Assembly: GCA_037074765.1 (NCBI GenBank)
Contig: JBAMDO010000574.1
Location: 682,001-746,000, forward strand
Source of the DNA: Mansonella perstans
Lineage: Eukaryota; Nematoda; Chromadorea; Rhabditida; Onchocercidae
DNA length: 64,000 nt
Direction of reading: 5' to 3'
The number at the start of each line of letters is the position of its first letter. The stretch's first letter is position 1. Of this stretch, positions 38,201 through 50,400 are shown piece by piece. Made by a program: the position numbers and the translations under genes. Below the pieces are notes generated by a model, which saw only the letters and a program-made list of their open reading frames with translations, ran no database searches and was not told the origin of the DNA.

Positions 38201-39692
38201 TTGTTTTGTCAACTATGCTCACATCCACTCTTTGTTTAAGCTTTGGAAGGCGGAGCTTTTGCTAAATGAACCAATTGATTTAGAATTAAGGGTAAGAATA
38301 GGAAGAGAGTAAAGCTATAAGGACGTAGGGGTACGGTAGAATTGCCGTGCACGGTTAACGGAGAAGAATAGGCGTGACGACAAATTTCCTTCGGACCGGT
38401 CGAGGAGGACGAAAAGATTGAAGCGACAAAGAGACACTGCGCCTTTTAAATTACTGAATTAACAATTCCCAAACAACAACCTCGGTTCCTTTCGCCATCA
38501 TTATATTACTGTGATATCTGTTCATTGCTGTTATTTGTAGAATTATTGTTATCATTATCATTATCACCAGCATCGTTATCACTTCATTGCTACTAAAATT
38601 TATTATCATTAGGATAACTGCTATTTTTATCTTATTTCATCGTTTTTTATTGTATCATCTTATTTCATTGTTTTTTATTGTTACTGTTATAATTAAATTC
38701 GGCAATTTTACGGTCGTCAAAATGAATGCCCAGGCATGTGATCCATTGATAGTTTCCAGAGTCAAAAATATGTGAAAAACCTATTAAATAATTAGGGAGA
38801 GGGAAAATTGAATGACCATTTTGAATGACCTGTCAACCAATCAGAGCAGTGAGGTATTATAATTAAAATAAGGCATATCAGTTGATTAAGCGATGCTCAT
38901 TAGTTACTTTCTCTAAATGATTGTGCTGCTTATATTAATTAGAATTTATGCAAGGCCATTATGGTGTTGCTCAGCCTACAAATGGATACATTGTTTCGAT
39001 TGCTTGACTTCTTTCTCATAAAAGAAGGAAAATTAAATAAACTGAAACTGCATAGAAGTTATTCTTAAACCTTGGCAACACAAAAAGACTGTTATTAAAT
39101 TACTATCAAAATAACACTTTTATTGTAAATATCGGTTCCTAAACTCTTCTAAGCAATAATTGTTTTATTAGCTTCATCACTTGTTTTCTTTTATTGCAAA
39201 TTGACTTATAAATTGTTTACGTCATTATTTCTGAATTTTTCGAAGCGATTCATGAAAAAAAATGCCGAAATTAAAATACAAATTCAGATAAACATCAGGT
39301 TTTGATCTGAAATAACGATGGCTACCACAATAGTTTATCATTGAAGGCTGAGAGAAAAAAGGACGAGAAGGAGGGAAAGTTTTGTCTGCAACGAAAATTC
39401 TCATTTTACCGCTAAATTCTGTAGACAAATCAAACATTTTCTTATCTTCAATGTTGAGGTTTATTTTTAAAAAATTTGCATATTTTTTGTTTCGATTTGG
39501 AGATGAAAGGGTTAAAATGCTATAAAGACCAACTACGCAAATATTATAAAATGATACTAACTGTTGCCCACCAATACTTACGAAAAGCCTGAAATTAACC
39601 AATCAAAAAATCACTGATTAAATAATTACGGAAGAATCAGTTAATTCTAAATATTATTCAGTTATGTATTATCAAATCGGTCTATTATTCAG
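35240..39692. other. Intergenic upstream of engrailed
   Basis: About 4.4 kb of mainly AT-rich DNA. It holds imperfect GAT/ATC-rich runs (36850-37040 and 38525-38600), a GT tract (37790-37830) and a GC-rich island (38321-38460, listed separately). No exon is supported; open frames here are short and low-complexity. The length suits a developmental regulator's control region. Confidence 0.5.
38321..38460. promoter_or_regulatory. GC-rich island upstream of engrailed, candidate regulatory element
   Basis: About 140 bases at roughly 50% GC in surroundings near 28%, including GTACGGTAGAATTGCCGTGC and a CCTTCGGACCGGTCGAGG segment. It has no convincing reading frame: the best minus-strand frame is about 28 codons. 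It lies 1.2-1.4 kb upstream of the first engrailed exon. Regulatory function is inference from composition and position. Confidence 0.3.
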
Positions 39693-42600
39693 ATGGGTAG
39701 TATATCAGATTCCGTTTCCGAAGGCCTCTCTTCACCGGAGTTATCACATCATAGTGGAAAATATCAAACGAATTCTAAGCTAAAATTTTCCATACAGAAT
39801 ATTTTGCGACCAGATTTCGGTAAGGTAAGTGTGTTTTTCACTAACTCGAAACTGAATGAAATTTACAAATCTTTCCATCGTTTCATAATATGTCAACGTT
39901 ATTTAATCTGTATTATATTAACTTTAATTAAATGACATATCTTAATTCATCCGCGCTACAATCTTTTTGTCTTCTTTGACATCTTAAATTACATCCGATC
40001 ACTGCTGTAGTGACATTTCAGAAAATATTTCAGTACTAATAATTCATTGTCTTTCAAAAATCTTGTTAAATATCAAATATCTAATCTCTCTTTTCCCGAG
40101 TTCTTTAAAATTCTCTACCTCATTGGCTAGAAAGACCAAATATGAGGCTGTTTATTTGCTTAATTGAACTCCCTCTCAGAATGATCATTAATGGTAAAGG
40201 TTGCATAGATGGAGATTTGTAGGAATACATGAAATTCTTAATGTTTTTTTTTTAGCAGCATGAGGCAGCTCTAAAACCATGTGCATCAACGATACCGGAT
40301 AATATGAATACAGTATTTCCGGCTTGGATATATTGTACCCGGTATTCCGATCGACCAAGTTCAGGTATATTTGGAAAATTTTTCAAATAAGGCATCTGTA
40401 GTTTGAATAGCTAAATGAACAAAGAGAGATCTATTTCAAGTGATAGGTATGTATTCAAAGATTGCATCATCACGTACTCTGCTAGAAGTCTTAAAAGCTT
40501 AAAGTTTAGATAGCAATCAATAGAAAAGGCTCGGTAGATATAGTAGATGCTCGGTAGATGCAGTTGCGTAACTTTTTTACCCTTCTCATCTCTCTTCTCG
40601 GCTAATTTGCGTACGCAGTTTGCATCACTACACTTATTCATCCATCAAAACTATTTCAAATGCAATTATCACACGTTATAATTATTACCTAATCATGATG
40701 AATGATTGTTGAACAAATGATCGTAGTAATTGACATTGGGAACTACAATTTCCATTGAAAGATTATGAAAACTCTTCAATTCATGCACTATTCGTCTAAA
40801 TATTTGCAGATTGTCATAATGTTTTATATTAATTGTTAAGTTACAATGAATTTGTTTTGATGAGAATTGTTTTTGCAAACCCAGCTTACTTTAGGGCCAA
40901 GGTCACGTCGGACGAAACGGAAAGAGGCAAATCTCAACGATGATGAGAAGCGACCACGGACAGCATTTACTGCTGAACAACTTGAACGGCTGAAACAACA
41001 GTTCATGGATAACCGGTATCTCACAGAAAAACGGCGTCAGGAACTGGCACATGAGCTTGGCCTGAACGAATCACAGATCAAAATATGGTTCCAGGTTAGC
41101 TTTGTATTTGTTTCATGTTTGAAAGTGCTATAGTTTATCTGTAACCGACCTTTGGTCCCATATAAACTATTAATTAAGGAATATATAAATTCATTATTTT
41201 CACAACAAGCTTGTTTCTATTCCGAATTCTTTTCCAATTAAAAAAATCTCTACATAATCTCGCTTGACAATGACACAAATTAATTAGTTTTTGACTATAT
41301 TTTGATGAATATACTGCAGTATAAGCGGAAATTTGAATTTCCTCTTCATTAGTGTTCTAATATTTCTTCGACGTGTACTTCGTTGAAAAGATACCAAACT
41401 GGAAAGAGAATTGTAATAAATGTCAGCAATTATTCATCATCTGTTGACCTAATATTCATTTTGAATTTTTTGAAATTAGTGAAGAATAAAAACAAAGCAA
41501 CGGATGTTTGAGTGAGAATAAAGATCACATATAGGAAGTGTGTGCGTTTGTCAAAAGACAACTTCACCTACTTTTCTCTTCTGCAGATTTCAAGCTGAAA
41601 GTTGATAGAGTTATCCAAAATTATGAAGTTGTAACCATGCAGATTAAATCGCATTCATTTGATTATATTTAGGACAGAATTCATTGTTAAGTTTTCTTCA
41701 GTGTCTTCATCATCATGTCAATACTCATCATATCAGCTAAACATAGGATGTAACATTTAGGTAGCATAGCTAAAATTGCATAATTTTGTTTTACTTCAAG
41801 TGTTTCACAGTAACAAACATTTAGTAGCGCCATTAGTGCCTCTCGAATATTTCCCGAAAATAGCCAAACAACGACCGGTTTTGATTTTCTCATTTGCTTT
41901 TTTATTTTCATGCAATTGTGTTGATCATTATAAGTGCACATTATATTTTGAAATTACCGTAAAGCAACACTTACGAACGGTAAATAGAAAGTGCGTAGTA
42001 GATAGTTGCGCATAAAATGATCACTTACCTCATCAATATTAATACAAATTTCATTAAAATGCGCGTATTGTCATCATTTGTTTGTAGATATAACGGAAAT
42101 AATTATAATGATGATGGTGATGTTATCAGTAATCAATCTATTACTATTTTATCAGTTTTAAATCAATATCACTGTTCTTTTGTTATAACATTTTTCAAAT
42201 TTAGAAAAATTTAGATATTAGAAAAGGACAAACTCGAAAGTTCAATTTCTTTTTAACAATAAATTTAATCTAATTTTTAATTTTTTAACAATAAATTTAG
42301 TTCTTAAATGGTTGCGAAATTATTGTTCTTATCCTTTTCGAGCCCGCAATTCCATCTGTAAGAGAATTGGATGAATTAAATCAAGGAAAGCAATGACACA
42401 TTTGCATATGTATTATGCCGAAAGAGGCAAAGATGTGTCGCATTGCAAACTCTTTAATCATTAAATAACGTTTTAGATGAATTTATTTATTATCAGGTAG
42501 TCAAATCTTGCAACTGTCTCTCTATATAATTTGCCGCTATGGACAGTGGACCTGTACCTCCGCTCTGAAATCAATTTCCTACAGAACTTGTCTTTTGGAT

Positions 42601-44715
42601 TATGTAGTTGTTCATATTAATTTCCATCTTTTCAAAGAGAAACCGAAAAAGTTGTTCGTTGATTTCTCATTTTTTTTTTCCATTTTTGTTGATTTATATC
42701 TTTTTACTTCTAAATTTTTTCCCTTTTGCCTTCTAGAATCGCAGTTTAGTTTTTTAATTACTGGATGCAAATTCCACGAAAGTTTCGCCAATCCGATAAA
42801 ATGAAAAAATTGTCTCATTCCATGATGTCACATTAACAGTTTGTGTCAATTTTTAGAATATTTCTGTGCTTTTGTCATCAAAAAATTTATTAATTTAGCA
42901 AATTATTTTATAAAAATTTTACAAGACGTTTCGTGAACATAAGTTGATACTATTAGTAAGATTAGCAAACATTGTCCTTAAAACCAAAATATTTAACATC
43001 TTGCAGTTACTTTTTCATTGACTTTTTTTCCATTTTTAGCTCTTTATGAGCAAAGAATTATCTGTTGATTTTCTTTATTGTGATTTTTCAAGCAACATTC
43101 TTTTTCATTCATCATTTTTTCAATACTTTGTAAATTTATTTTCTTACTATCATATCATGACTATTTCTGCTTTTAAGTCATCTGGTTTGATCTTACCGTA
43201 AAAAAATTGTTTCTAAGGTTTAGTTCAATGAATAATTTCTTAGTTTCCCAGCCTTCTTGAAAATCATACCCTGCATGTAATGGATGATTGCCTGTCTAAT
43301 GATAGGTATGAGAAATGTCAATTGGTAAGTAATAACAAGGTGCAAAATGACTTGGACTATCTATCGATACAATCTTTTGGCGGAAAGGAAACGATGATAC
43401 TGAACTCTGATTGAGCGATAAAATAGTTCTATCGTCAATGTTGACATGATATAACCCGTTCATGATATAACCTGTTTATTACTTAGTATTACATGTCATC
43501 ATGATGATTACTATTAGACATCTCCGAAACTAACGGAAATATTAAAGAATTGTTTGATGAGTTGTCCAGACAATTCGACGTTATTGGAGAAAACATACAA
43601 ATGATGGCATAACACTATTTAATCGGAGAAGTTAGACCTCATTTGTAACACAACTAAAGTTTTTATTGAGAAATTACATTTTCAAAACTTAACAAATAGT
43701 ACTGAATTTCAATGAGATTCAGACTCTAATAAAAATCCACAAATGAATAGAGATCATGCGCAATTGAAATTCTTACATCAACTGTAAGCAATTCGAAATA
43801 TGCAGGAAAATTATCTAGTGTCACTACTTCCAACATACCTTAAGCTAGCTTGATAAAGTGAAAAGGATGGTGCAAAAATTTCTCATATTATTTCAGTGAT
43901 CAATTCAATGCGAATTTTTTGCATTTCCAATACATTCATTGCATTTCGATAAGATTTCCGATTTATTCATGTTTTCAATCGTTATGGACTATTGGATGCT
44001 GAACTAACTTTATCAATCATATTTAGTACTAAATTACTGCCAGTGTAAATCTTCTGTGTAAATTCAAAAACCTAATTCAACTTAAATCTTTTTACTATCC
44101 CAGTCAGTTTCTTATTAATAATGATTCATCATACTACAATTAAACACCGCCAAACATTTCATTAACCAAATATTTGAAAAAGAACCGATGAAACATTTCT
44201 GTGCTTTTGATAGCTTGAAGTCTGTCCATCATTTTCTCAGTAGGATTACAAAATGCAATATAATATTACACATTTTTCATCGCACTAAATAACCGATCTG
44301 ATTTATTAATTTACAACCTTTACACTGAAAGAGATTACTTTCCAGACGTGATGGAGCGGTCAAGATCGACATGTAGTACATTTTAAAAAAAAATAAGGAT
44401 GTGCTTTCAGAATTTTCTACAATTTGATAAAAAAATTTTTAACAAGTAAAAATCCATGTTTCTAGTAATGCAAGTTTGATTGCTTCCTCTTTACACTTCA
44501 ATTCACTAGTTTTTGCGGAATTCGAGATATGCCTTGCCACCACGTCAACTTTTACAATTTTATTTTATAAATGAAAAGTTTTCTGAATTTCTGATTTTCA
44601 GAATAAACGAGCAAAACTGAAGAAAGCATCCGGGCATCGACCTGTACTGGCCCTGCATTTGATGGCTCAAGGGCTTTACAATCATGCATCGATGCCAATA
44701 TTCAATCAACGCTAA
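39693..44715 (+). CDS. ceh-16: Engrailed homeodomain transcription factor
   Basis: Four exons: 39693-39824, 40256-40364, 40895-41094 and 44602-44715, 184 aa, phases consistent. The engrailed homology regions appear in order: EH1 ([15 protein letters not shown], residues 30-44), which recruits Groucho corepressor; EH2 ([17 protein letters not shown], 65-81), which contacts Pbx/Exd; EH3 ([11 protein letters not shown]); EH4, the homeodomain (about 97-156), with [29 protein letters not shown] and recognition helix [15 protein letters not shown] (Q50, N51); and EH5 ([13 protein letters not shown]). The protein is a nuclear DNA-binding repressor used in patterning and, in C. elegans, in seam-cell fate. 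Its short length is like C. elegans ceh-16. Intron 3 (3.5 kb) interrupts the homeodomain exactly between Q50 and N51. Exon 2 has a tandem acceptor TTTAGCAG that would include or skip one Gln. The ATG directly follows a TATTATTCAG acceptor, so an upstream exon or trans-splicing is possible. Confidence 0.97.
41095..44601 (+). other. Intron 3 of engrailed
   Basis: A 3.5-kb AT-rich intron, by far the largest of this gene. Internal open frames (41776-42015, 42508-42804) show no domain. It may carry enhancers, but none can be identified by eye. Confidence 0.75.
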
Positions 44716-45734
44716 AACGAAATTAGGTCAGAGCCGAAGTTCTGTACAATTGTAATTCGGTCTACACTAATGCTGTAAAATTTAAACAAAAGTGATGCAT
44801 TTTCCAAATTTGTTTGCATGTAAAACTCGTGAAACATGAAAGATATAACTCATTCAAGTGGATAAGAGACAAAATTTACAATTTTGGTTTGGAATATGAT
44901 ATATTATATAGCAATCCAAGTCCAGCACCACTTAGCGCCCTACAGCCTAGTGGGACATTGAAGTTAAGAAGGTAAGCTGGAGAGAATTTCAGACTTTCGA
45001 AACATCAAACTTTACGACTACAACGCTAACAGAACAGAATCTTACGGATATACTGCTTAAATTACTAAAAAATGGGGATTTAAAAATGAGGTACGTATAC
45101 TCCTTCATAAATGTTTTGATTATGTAAGAAAGATCAGAATTTTGTACATTCAACGATGTTACTGTATTCGTTAACTGAACTCTATGGTAATGAATATATT
45201 GCTTACAATTATTATTAACAAAATAATAAACAGCCATAAAATAAAAAGTCTTTACAATGATATGAACAAAAAAAATGATGACAAAAATGACCCAACAAAT
45301 TTTTCGATTTAGAATCCAAGCAAACAGTTACCAAATCATGAAGTAAAAGTACAGCAAGTTGTTCAAGTACTATATCCTCTAGATAATGTTCAAATTTGTG
45401 TTGTGTTACACAAGATTTTTGTTATTTTTACATAAATAGACGATTAATTAATTGACATTCCTGTATTTCTTGAAAACTTACAAACACATTGTTTAATGTA
45501 GCACCAAATAATCTCAGGTAGATCACTGCAGCTATCAACAAAGAATGTCTTAAAACAAACGGCTTAAGAATAATTTATTTGGTTCTTGTAATATTTCTAT
45601 CCTCATTAATTTAAGCCATATAAGTGAAACGTGTTTTTTGAAACCCAATTTCTTTGGTAAATTTTTCTGAACATTTCCCCTCATCTTGATTTAAATTCTT
45701 CAAGAACCTACTTTTTTTCAATTTACCACACACT
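44716..45734. other. Convergent 3' regions of engrailed and mitochondrial S18A
   Basis: Holds AATAAA on the plus strand near 45225 and 45240 (possible engrailed signal) and on the minus strand near 45573-45580 (possible S18A signal). A GC-richer block at 44917-44975 contains CACTTAGCGCCCTACAGCCT followed by AGTG, able to form a short stem. No exon is supported. Confidence 0.5.
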
Positions 45735-46925
45735 TCAATTCTTTTTGAAACTAACTCCACGTGTGTTATACCGTTTAATATAGTACCATGAGCCGGCGAC
45801 CACTTCTTCTTTCAATCGGTATATATCTATGGGATTGTTCCAGTACCTATACAGTATAATAATGTAACTTATGTTTTACAACGGGTCTACTTTTTATCTA
45901 CTGAATACAAAACTCATTTTGGTAAATGAAATATCTACTTGCTTACATATAAGAACTACATGGTCAAAGAAAAAACTGAAAAAGATCAGTAACAAATTTT
46001 AGTAACAGCATTTGAACTCGACTGCTCTTAAATACAGCTTTATAGCAATAAACCGATAAAAAAGATGAAAAAGACCTTGCAAATCGTTTGTACCCAGAAC
46101 GATCGAAATCAGCAGTCGTCCTATCTGGAAAGAGACCAGCCCAATGAGCCTGAAAGTTTGCTTCAGTAAAAAGAATGAATTTTTTCAGCATGATCGAATG
46201 TTAATCATTTTCTTTCGTGACAATTACAGATGAAACATGTCATTTTCACCATAACTTTCTTTACATTCATCATTATTTTACAGTACCTGCATAACACAAC
46301 GTTCAACTGTTTGCTGTTGCTTCTTGCACAAACCAGTAAGTTCCCGCGGAAGTACAGTTCCATCTTCCCGCATAAACTGCTCCAAAATCAATACATCTGA
46401 ATAACGGATCTGCAAACATATTGCTTAGAATTCAACGTTAAAGTGAAGAGAGCTTTCTTGAACAGTTGTAATATATTAGATAAAAAAATTACGTTGACTG
46501 GGACATTACAAGTGCACAATGTACATGTTTCCGGGCTATGCTTCAACACTTTACGATCATCTACGTCTGGAACATCCACAACTTCAACAATAGTCGTATT
46601 TCCATCAACTTTAGTATCAACTGAAAATTGCTATAACATTCATTTCAAATTGATAATATTAAAAATTACTTATCAAAAAAATGTTTTTTTTTTTTTTTTT
46701 TTTTTAATGAAAGGTTGGATGTGAAAGGTTGAATTTAAAAGCTGCACTAATAACATTTAACAACAATTAAGCACATTCTGAGGATAATAGTCATTTCTGA
46801 TAACAATAAAGTAAAATACTTTTCTTCTTGAATAGAGTTAAAGTTGTTACAAATTGCCTCGAGCAACAAGAAATTTGACCAGAACAAGCTGTTAGCAAAT
46901 TGAATGGCTTCATGATACATAACAT
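45735..46925 (-). CDS. mrps-18A: Mitochondrial ribosomal protein S18A (bS18 family)
   Basis: Five minus-strand exons: 46925-46820, 46620-46493, 46409-46287, 46149-46076 and 45846-45735, 180 aa, phases consistent. The N-terminus is a plausible mitochondrial presequence (MLCIMKPFNLLTACSG, then Ser, Arg and Lys with no acidic residue). The S18 core follows: a CTLCTCNVPVN cysteine segment, IRYSDVLILEQFMREDGTVL, PRELTGLCKKQQQTVERCV and AHWAGLFPD. The LPR..TGLC..Q pattern is the hallmark of bS18, and the CxxC-type segment before it fits mitochondrial S18 variants, with S18A (mL66-type, large subunit) the closest by eye. The C-terminal exon reads YWNNPIDIYRL and WYYIKRYNTRG. The product would be part of the mitochondrial ribosome. 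The first ATG follows a TATTTCAG acceptor by 3 bases, so trans-splicing is likely. Assignment among the three S18 paralogs is less certain than the family. Confidence 0.9.
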
Positions 46926-46928
46926 GAC

Positions 46929-47409
46929 CTGAAATAGATAAAAAAAATGACCTTCATAGTGAATGCATCAACTTACTTATCAGTAAATCAACCTCTCCCA
47001 CTTATTGTTTCAGTAACTCAAGATATCACACATAGCAAAATTTAACATGCAACAATTTATGAAACGTAAATTGAAATTTTAATTTGTAATTAAAAGTGAA
47101 CATTGAATTAGAATTTTTGATTAAAAATTTTCTCTCTTTTTAATGATTAGTGGGGTCAAAGTTCATCAACGAACTATTTAATGTCGCAGTTCTTGTTCTC
47201 TTCGTAATGTGAACAGAAGCTATCTTGCTTCATCTGTTCACTATTGCTTGTCCATTCAATGATAATCCATTGATCATAATAGTAAAAGCCGAAATACGAT
47301 TTTAGGGTACAACATTCTCCATGTAATCGTGTAAGGTGTTTTCCTAATTGGTCGAGAAACAAAAAGGAGTTCGAGAGTTCGGGAGTTCGGAAGTTCGGGA
47401 AAGAACAGA
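46929..47409. other. Short divergent intergenic between S18A and the LRR-Ig gene
   Basis: Less than 500 bases separate the two divergent genes, so they may share promoter sequence. Immediately before the LRR-Ig start, 47367-47400 holds four tandem copies of an 8-9 base GAGTTCGGG-type unit. Confidence 0.6.
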
Positions 47410-50400
47410 ATGCTTATCAAAACACTATACATAGCATATCGTTTGTTAATCTGCATACAGGTTTGCATATCTTTGGTTTTCTGCGCTGACGCCAATTACC
47501 AAATTAAAGCGGAATCTTATGTCGATGACGAGAAGGTGACGTTTTTTTTGATTGAATTCTGTTTTTTAGTAAAAAGAATTTTCAAATAATTTTTCTGTTG
47601 GCAGAATTTCAGTTTGAATGATTTTTACAGTTGGAAATCCGAGAAATTTGTTAATTGATGAATTTTCAATCAAGAATTTGTCGATTAACTTGTTTTTCAG
47701 TGCGCGATGTATTGAAATGGTTCATAATATGGTTTTTACAATATTTCTAACTTTTAGTCAATTTCTTGATTGTTTAGACAACAGTAATAGTCGATAATCC
47801 ATGCCAAAAATATGGATGTATTTGCGTAAACAATACGATAACATGTGTTAATGTGGAACCTGATAGGCTCGATCAGCGTATTCTGAAGCTTGTACCAAAA
47901 GTTCACAGTATTTCGTTCACTAAGTGCTCGCAGGTTGCTCATTTCCTTATTGAATTTAAATTAGGTTGGGATTTATTGTGAAAGAACACAATCACGGTTA
48001 CATCAATCTAATATGTTCGATTTTCATGTGATAATTTATTTCGGAAGTTTTGTTTTAATTTTGTAGTTATCTCTCGTGATAATAGAACTGTAGACACTGA
48101 TATTGAATTATTTCAGTGATATCAGAAAACTAGTGAGGCATTGCCTAAATCAGTTATTTGCATTTTGCAGAAGTACATCAATCTGGATATATTTGAAAAT
48201 TTTACTTCGCTGCACAGCATTGCAGTTCATGATTGTATTATACAACAACTTCTCCCATCTGTTTCAAATTCTCTGCAAAGCTTACGTGTTCTGAATCTGA
48301 GTCGCAATTATTTGTGGAACTGGAATGAAATCTGTCTAGCCTTGAATGAACTATCATCATTACAAATAGTTGATTTATCTCACAATCGGTTGTCTGATGC
48401 TGGTCAGTGTGTAATCAACAAATTGCAACACCTTAATTTGTCGTTTAATCAAGTAAGCTATTGCCATTTGCGCTTAAATGGACTTCATAATTAAATTTTG
48501 ATATCCAACTTTCAAGCTTTTGATTTATTACTTATTAATAGCAGTAGCGATAGATTCGTATAATTTCAGAATTAACAGTTTCATTTATATTAGCTCTTTT
48601 AGATCGACATTAGTGGGAAAAATAATCTTTGTTTACTTCTCACTTTGAGCACCTTTTCAACATACTTGTTCTCCCCACTCTCACTAGCTTGTTACAATCA
48701 CCTTCTCGAATTTAGTTTGGTTTCGATGTCAGATGCCAGTAGTCTCATCCAACTAACAAAAATATGATTTTCGGTTATTACAGTTGGAATACAGGAACTA
48801 CTAGTAAATATCAGACGAACTGTTCAGTTTTTCAGGTTTCAGAGTTATCTGTGATGCCAAATGCAATATCGCTAGATCTGTCTTCAAATGGATTAACCCG
48901 AATTTATAATGAATGGCCATTTTTTCTAGAAGATTTGAACTTATCGAATAATCCTTCTCTAGAACAATTTCCTTCACTTTCTGCCATCTCTAAATTATCT
49001 GATTTGAATATGGATAATTGTGGATTAACAGTTTTTCCATTATTCATTTCACTGAATTTACGACATCTATCATTGCAATATAACAGATTCATTTTTATTG
49101 ATTTCGATTCAATTAACTTACCTTCACTGCAGAAGGTTTGTTTACATCTGTTTTTGAGATGTTTTATTGAATCAGGAAGTGATATATTTTACACATTAAA
49201 TTTTATTAAAATTAAATGATTGAACTTTCTGTTCTCTCATTAAACTTCAGCTTTGCATTTTCCAATATGCATATTGCGATATTTGCTATGCTTGCATGAA
49301 TAACATATTGAACTATTGCTTTATTTTGATTTCGTTTTATTTAACTTTTCTTTAATCTGTCAAAATATATTTGATTTCAATGTAATTTGGATCATAAGAG
49401 ATAAAATTTTTTTATCTTTTAATTTCAATAACTTTCACTCTTTTCATTTTTTCGATTCGCTTCCTAGAGATGAATTATTTTCCTAATTAACAGATGTAAA
49501 CAGTCTTATTAATTTTTTCGAACTACATGCTTTGTTGTTTTATAGTTCTCATACATATTTCATCAACTGAGTGAAATTTTTATATTTTCTGTATCAGTAT
49601 TTCTGATATAACTTTCTGTTTCAGTTGGATTTGAGAAACAGTTTTCAATTACACAGCATTGTTGGTACGTTACCCGCCACACTAAGAGATTTCCGCTTGA
49701 CAAATACACTAATGCGATATCTGCCACCAGATTTCTTCACAAGGTTCTTTGCATATTTTTTGTTATTAAGCATTCATAATTCTGTTGGGATCTAAATTAA
49801 TTGGATATTGAACTTCTGCCTTTGATATTTGACACTATTATTAACCGAATTACAACTGTCACCAGAATGATTTGATTTTCTAGTCTGCGCTACTAATCAA
49901 AAAATTCTTATGAAACGTCGCTTGCAGTAGAATTTGAACAGTGTTCCGATCAACTTTTTGTAGAATCTGCTGATAAAAATATGTTGAACGGTTTTACAGC
50001 AGCATTTTCTTCTTACTGCCTTTCCAGAGCAAAAAATCTTGGTTTTATTGAGATGATGCCAAATAATTGGAGCTGTAATAATTGTCTCAACAAGTGGACA
50101 AAAGCGCTACCTTTCAAATTGCAACCACAAATGAATTGTGCAAATTATTTGCCCGAGAACTGCTCCATAGGTTTGCTTTTGGGCAATAATAATGATTCAA
50201 ATCGAGATTTGTAACTCAAATTTTGAAAAATTTTTCATTTAAAACAAAAAATTAAATTCAGAATTTAAAACGATTGTAAAATATGTGACGTTCTTTATGT
50301 AATCAGTCAGCTTCAATCGTTTTTTACATATTTCATAGCGATTAATGAAGGGGGAACATTCATTAACTGATAACGATAATTGATACTAATTGCTGATGGA

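Noticed and set aside
32763..44715. Operon of the NIFK-like gene with stim-1 or engrailed
   Set aside because: Gaps of 2.3 kb and 4.6 kb are far larger than typical nematode operon spacing.
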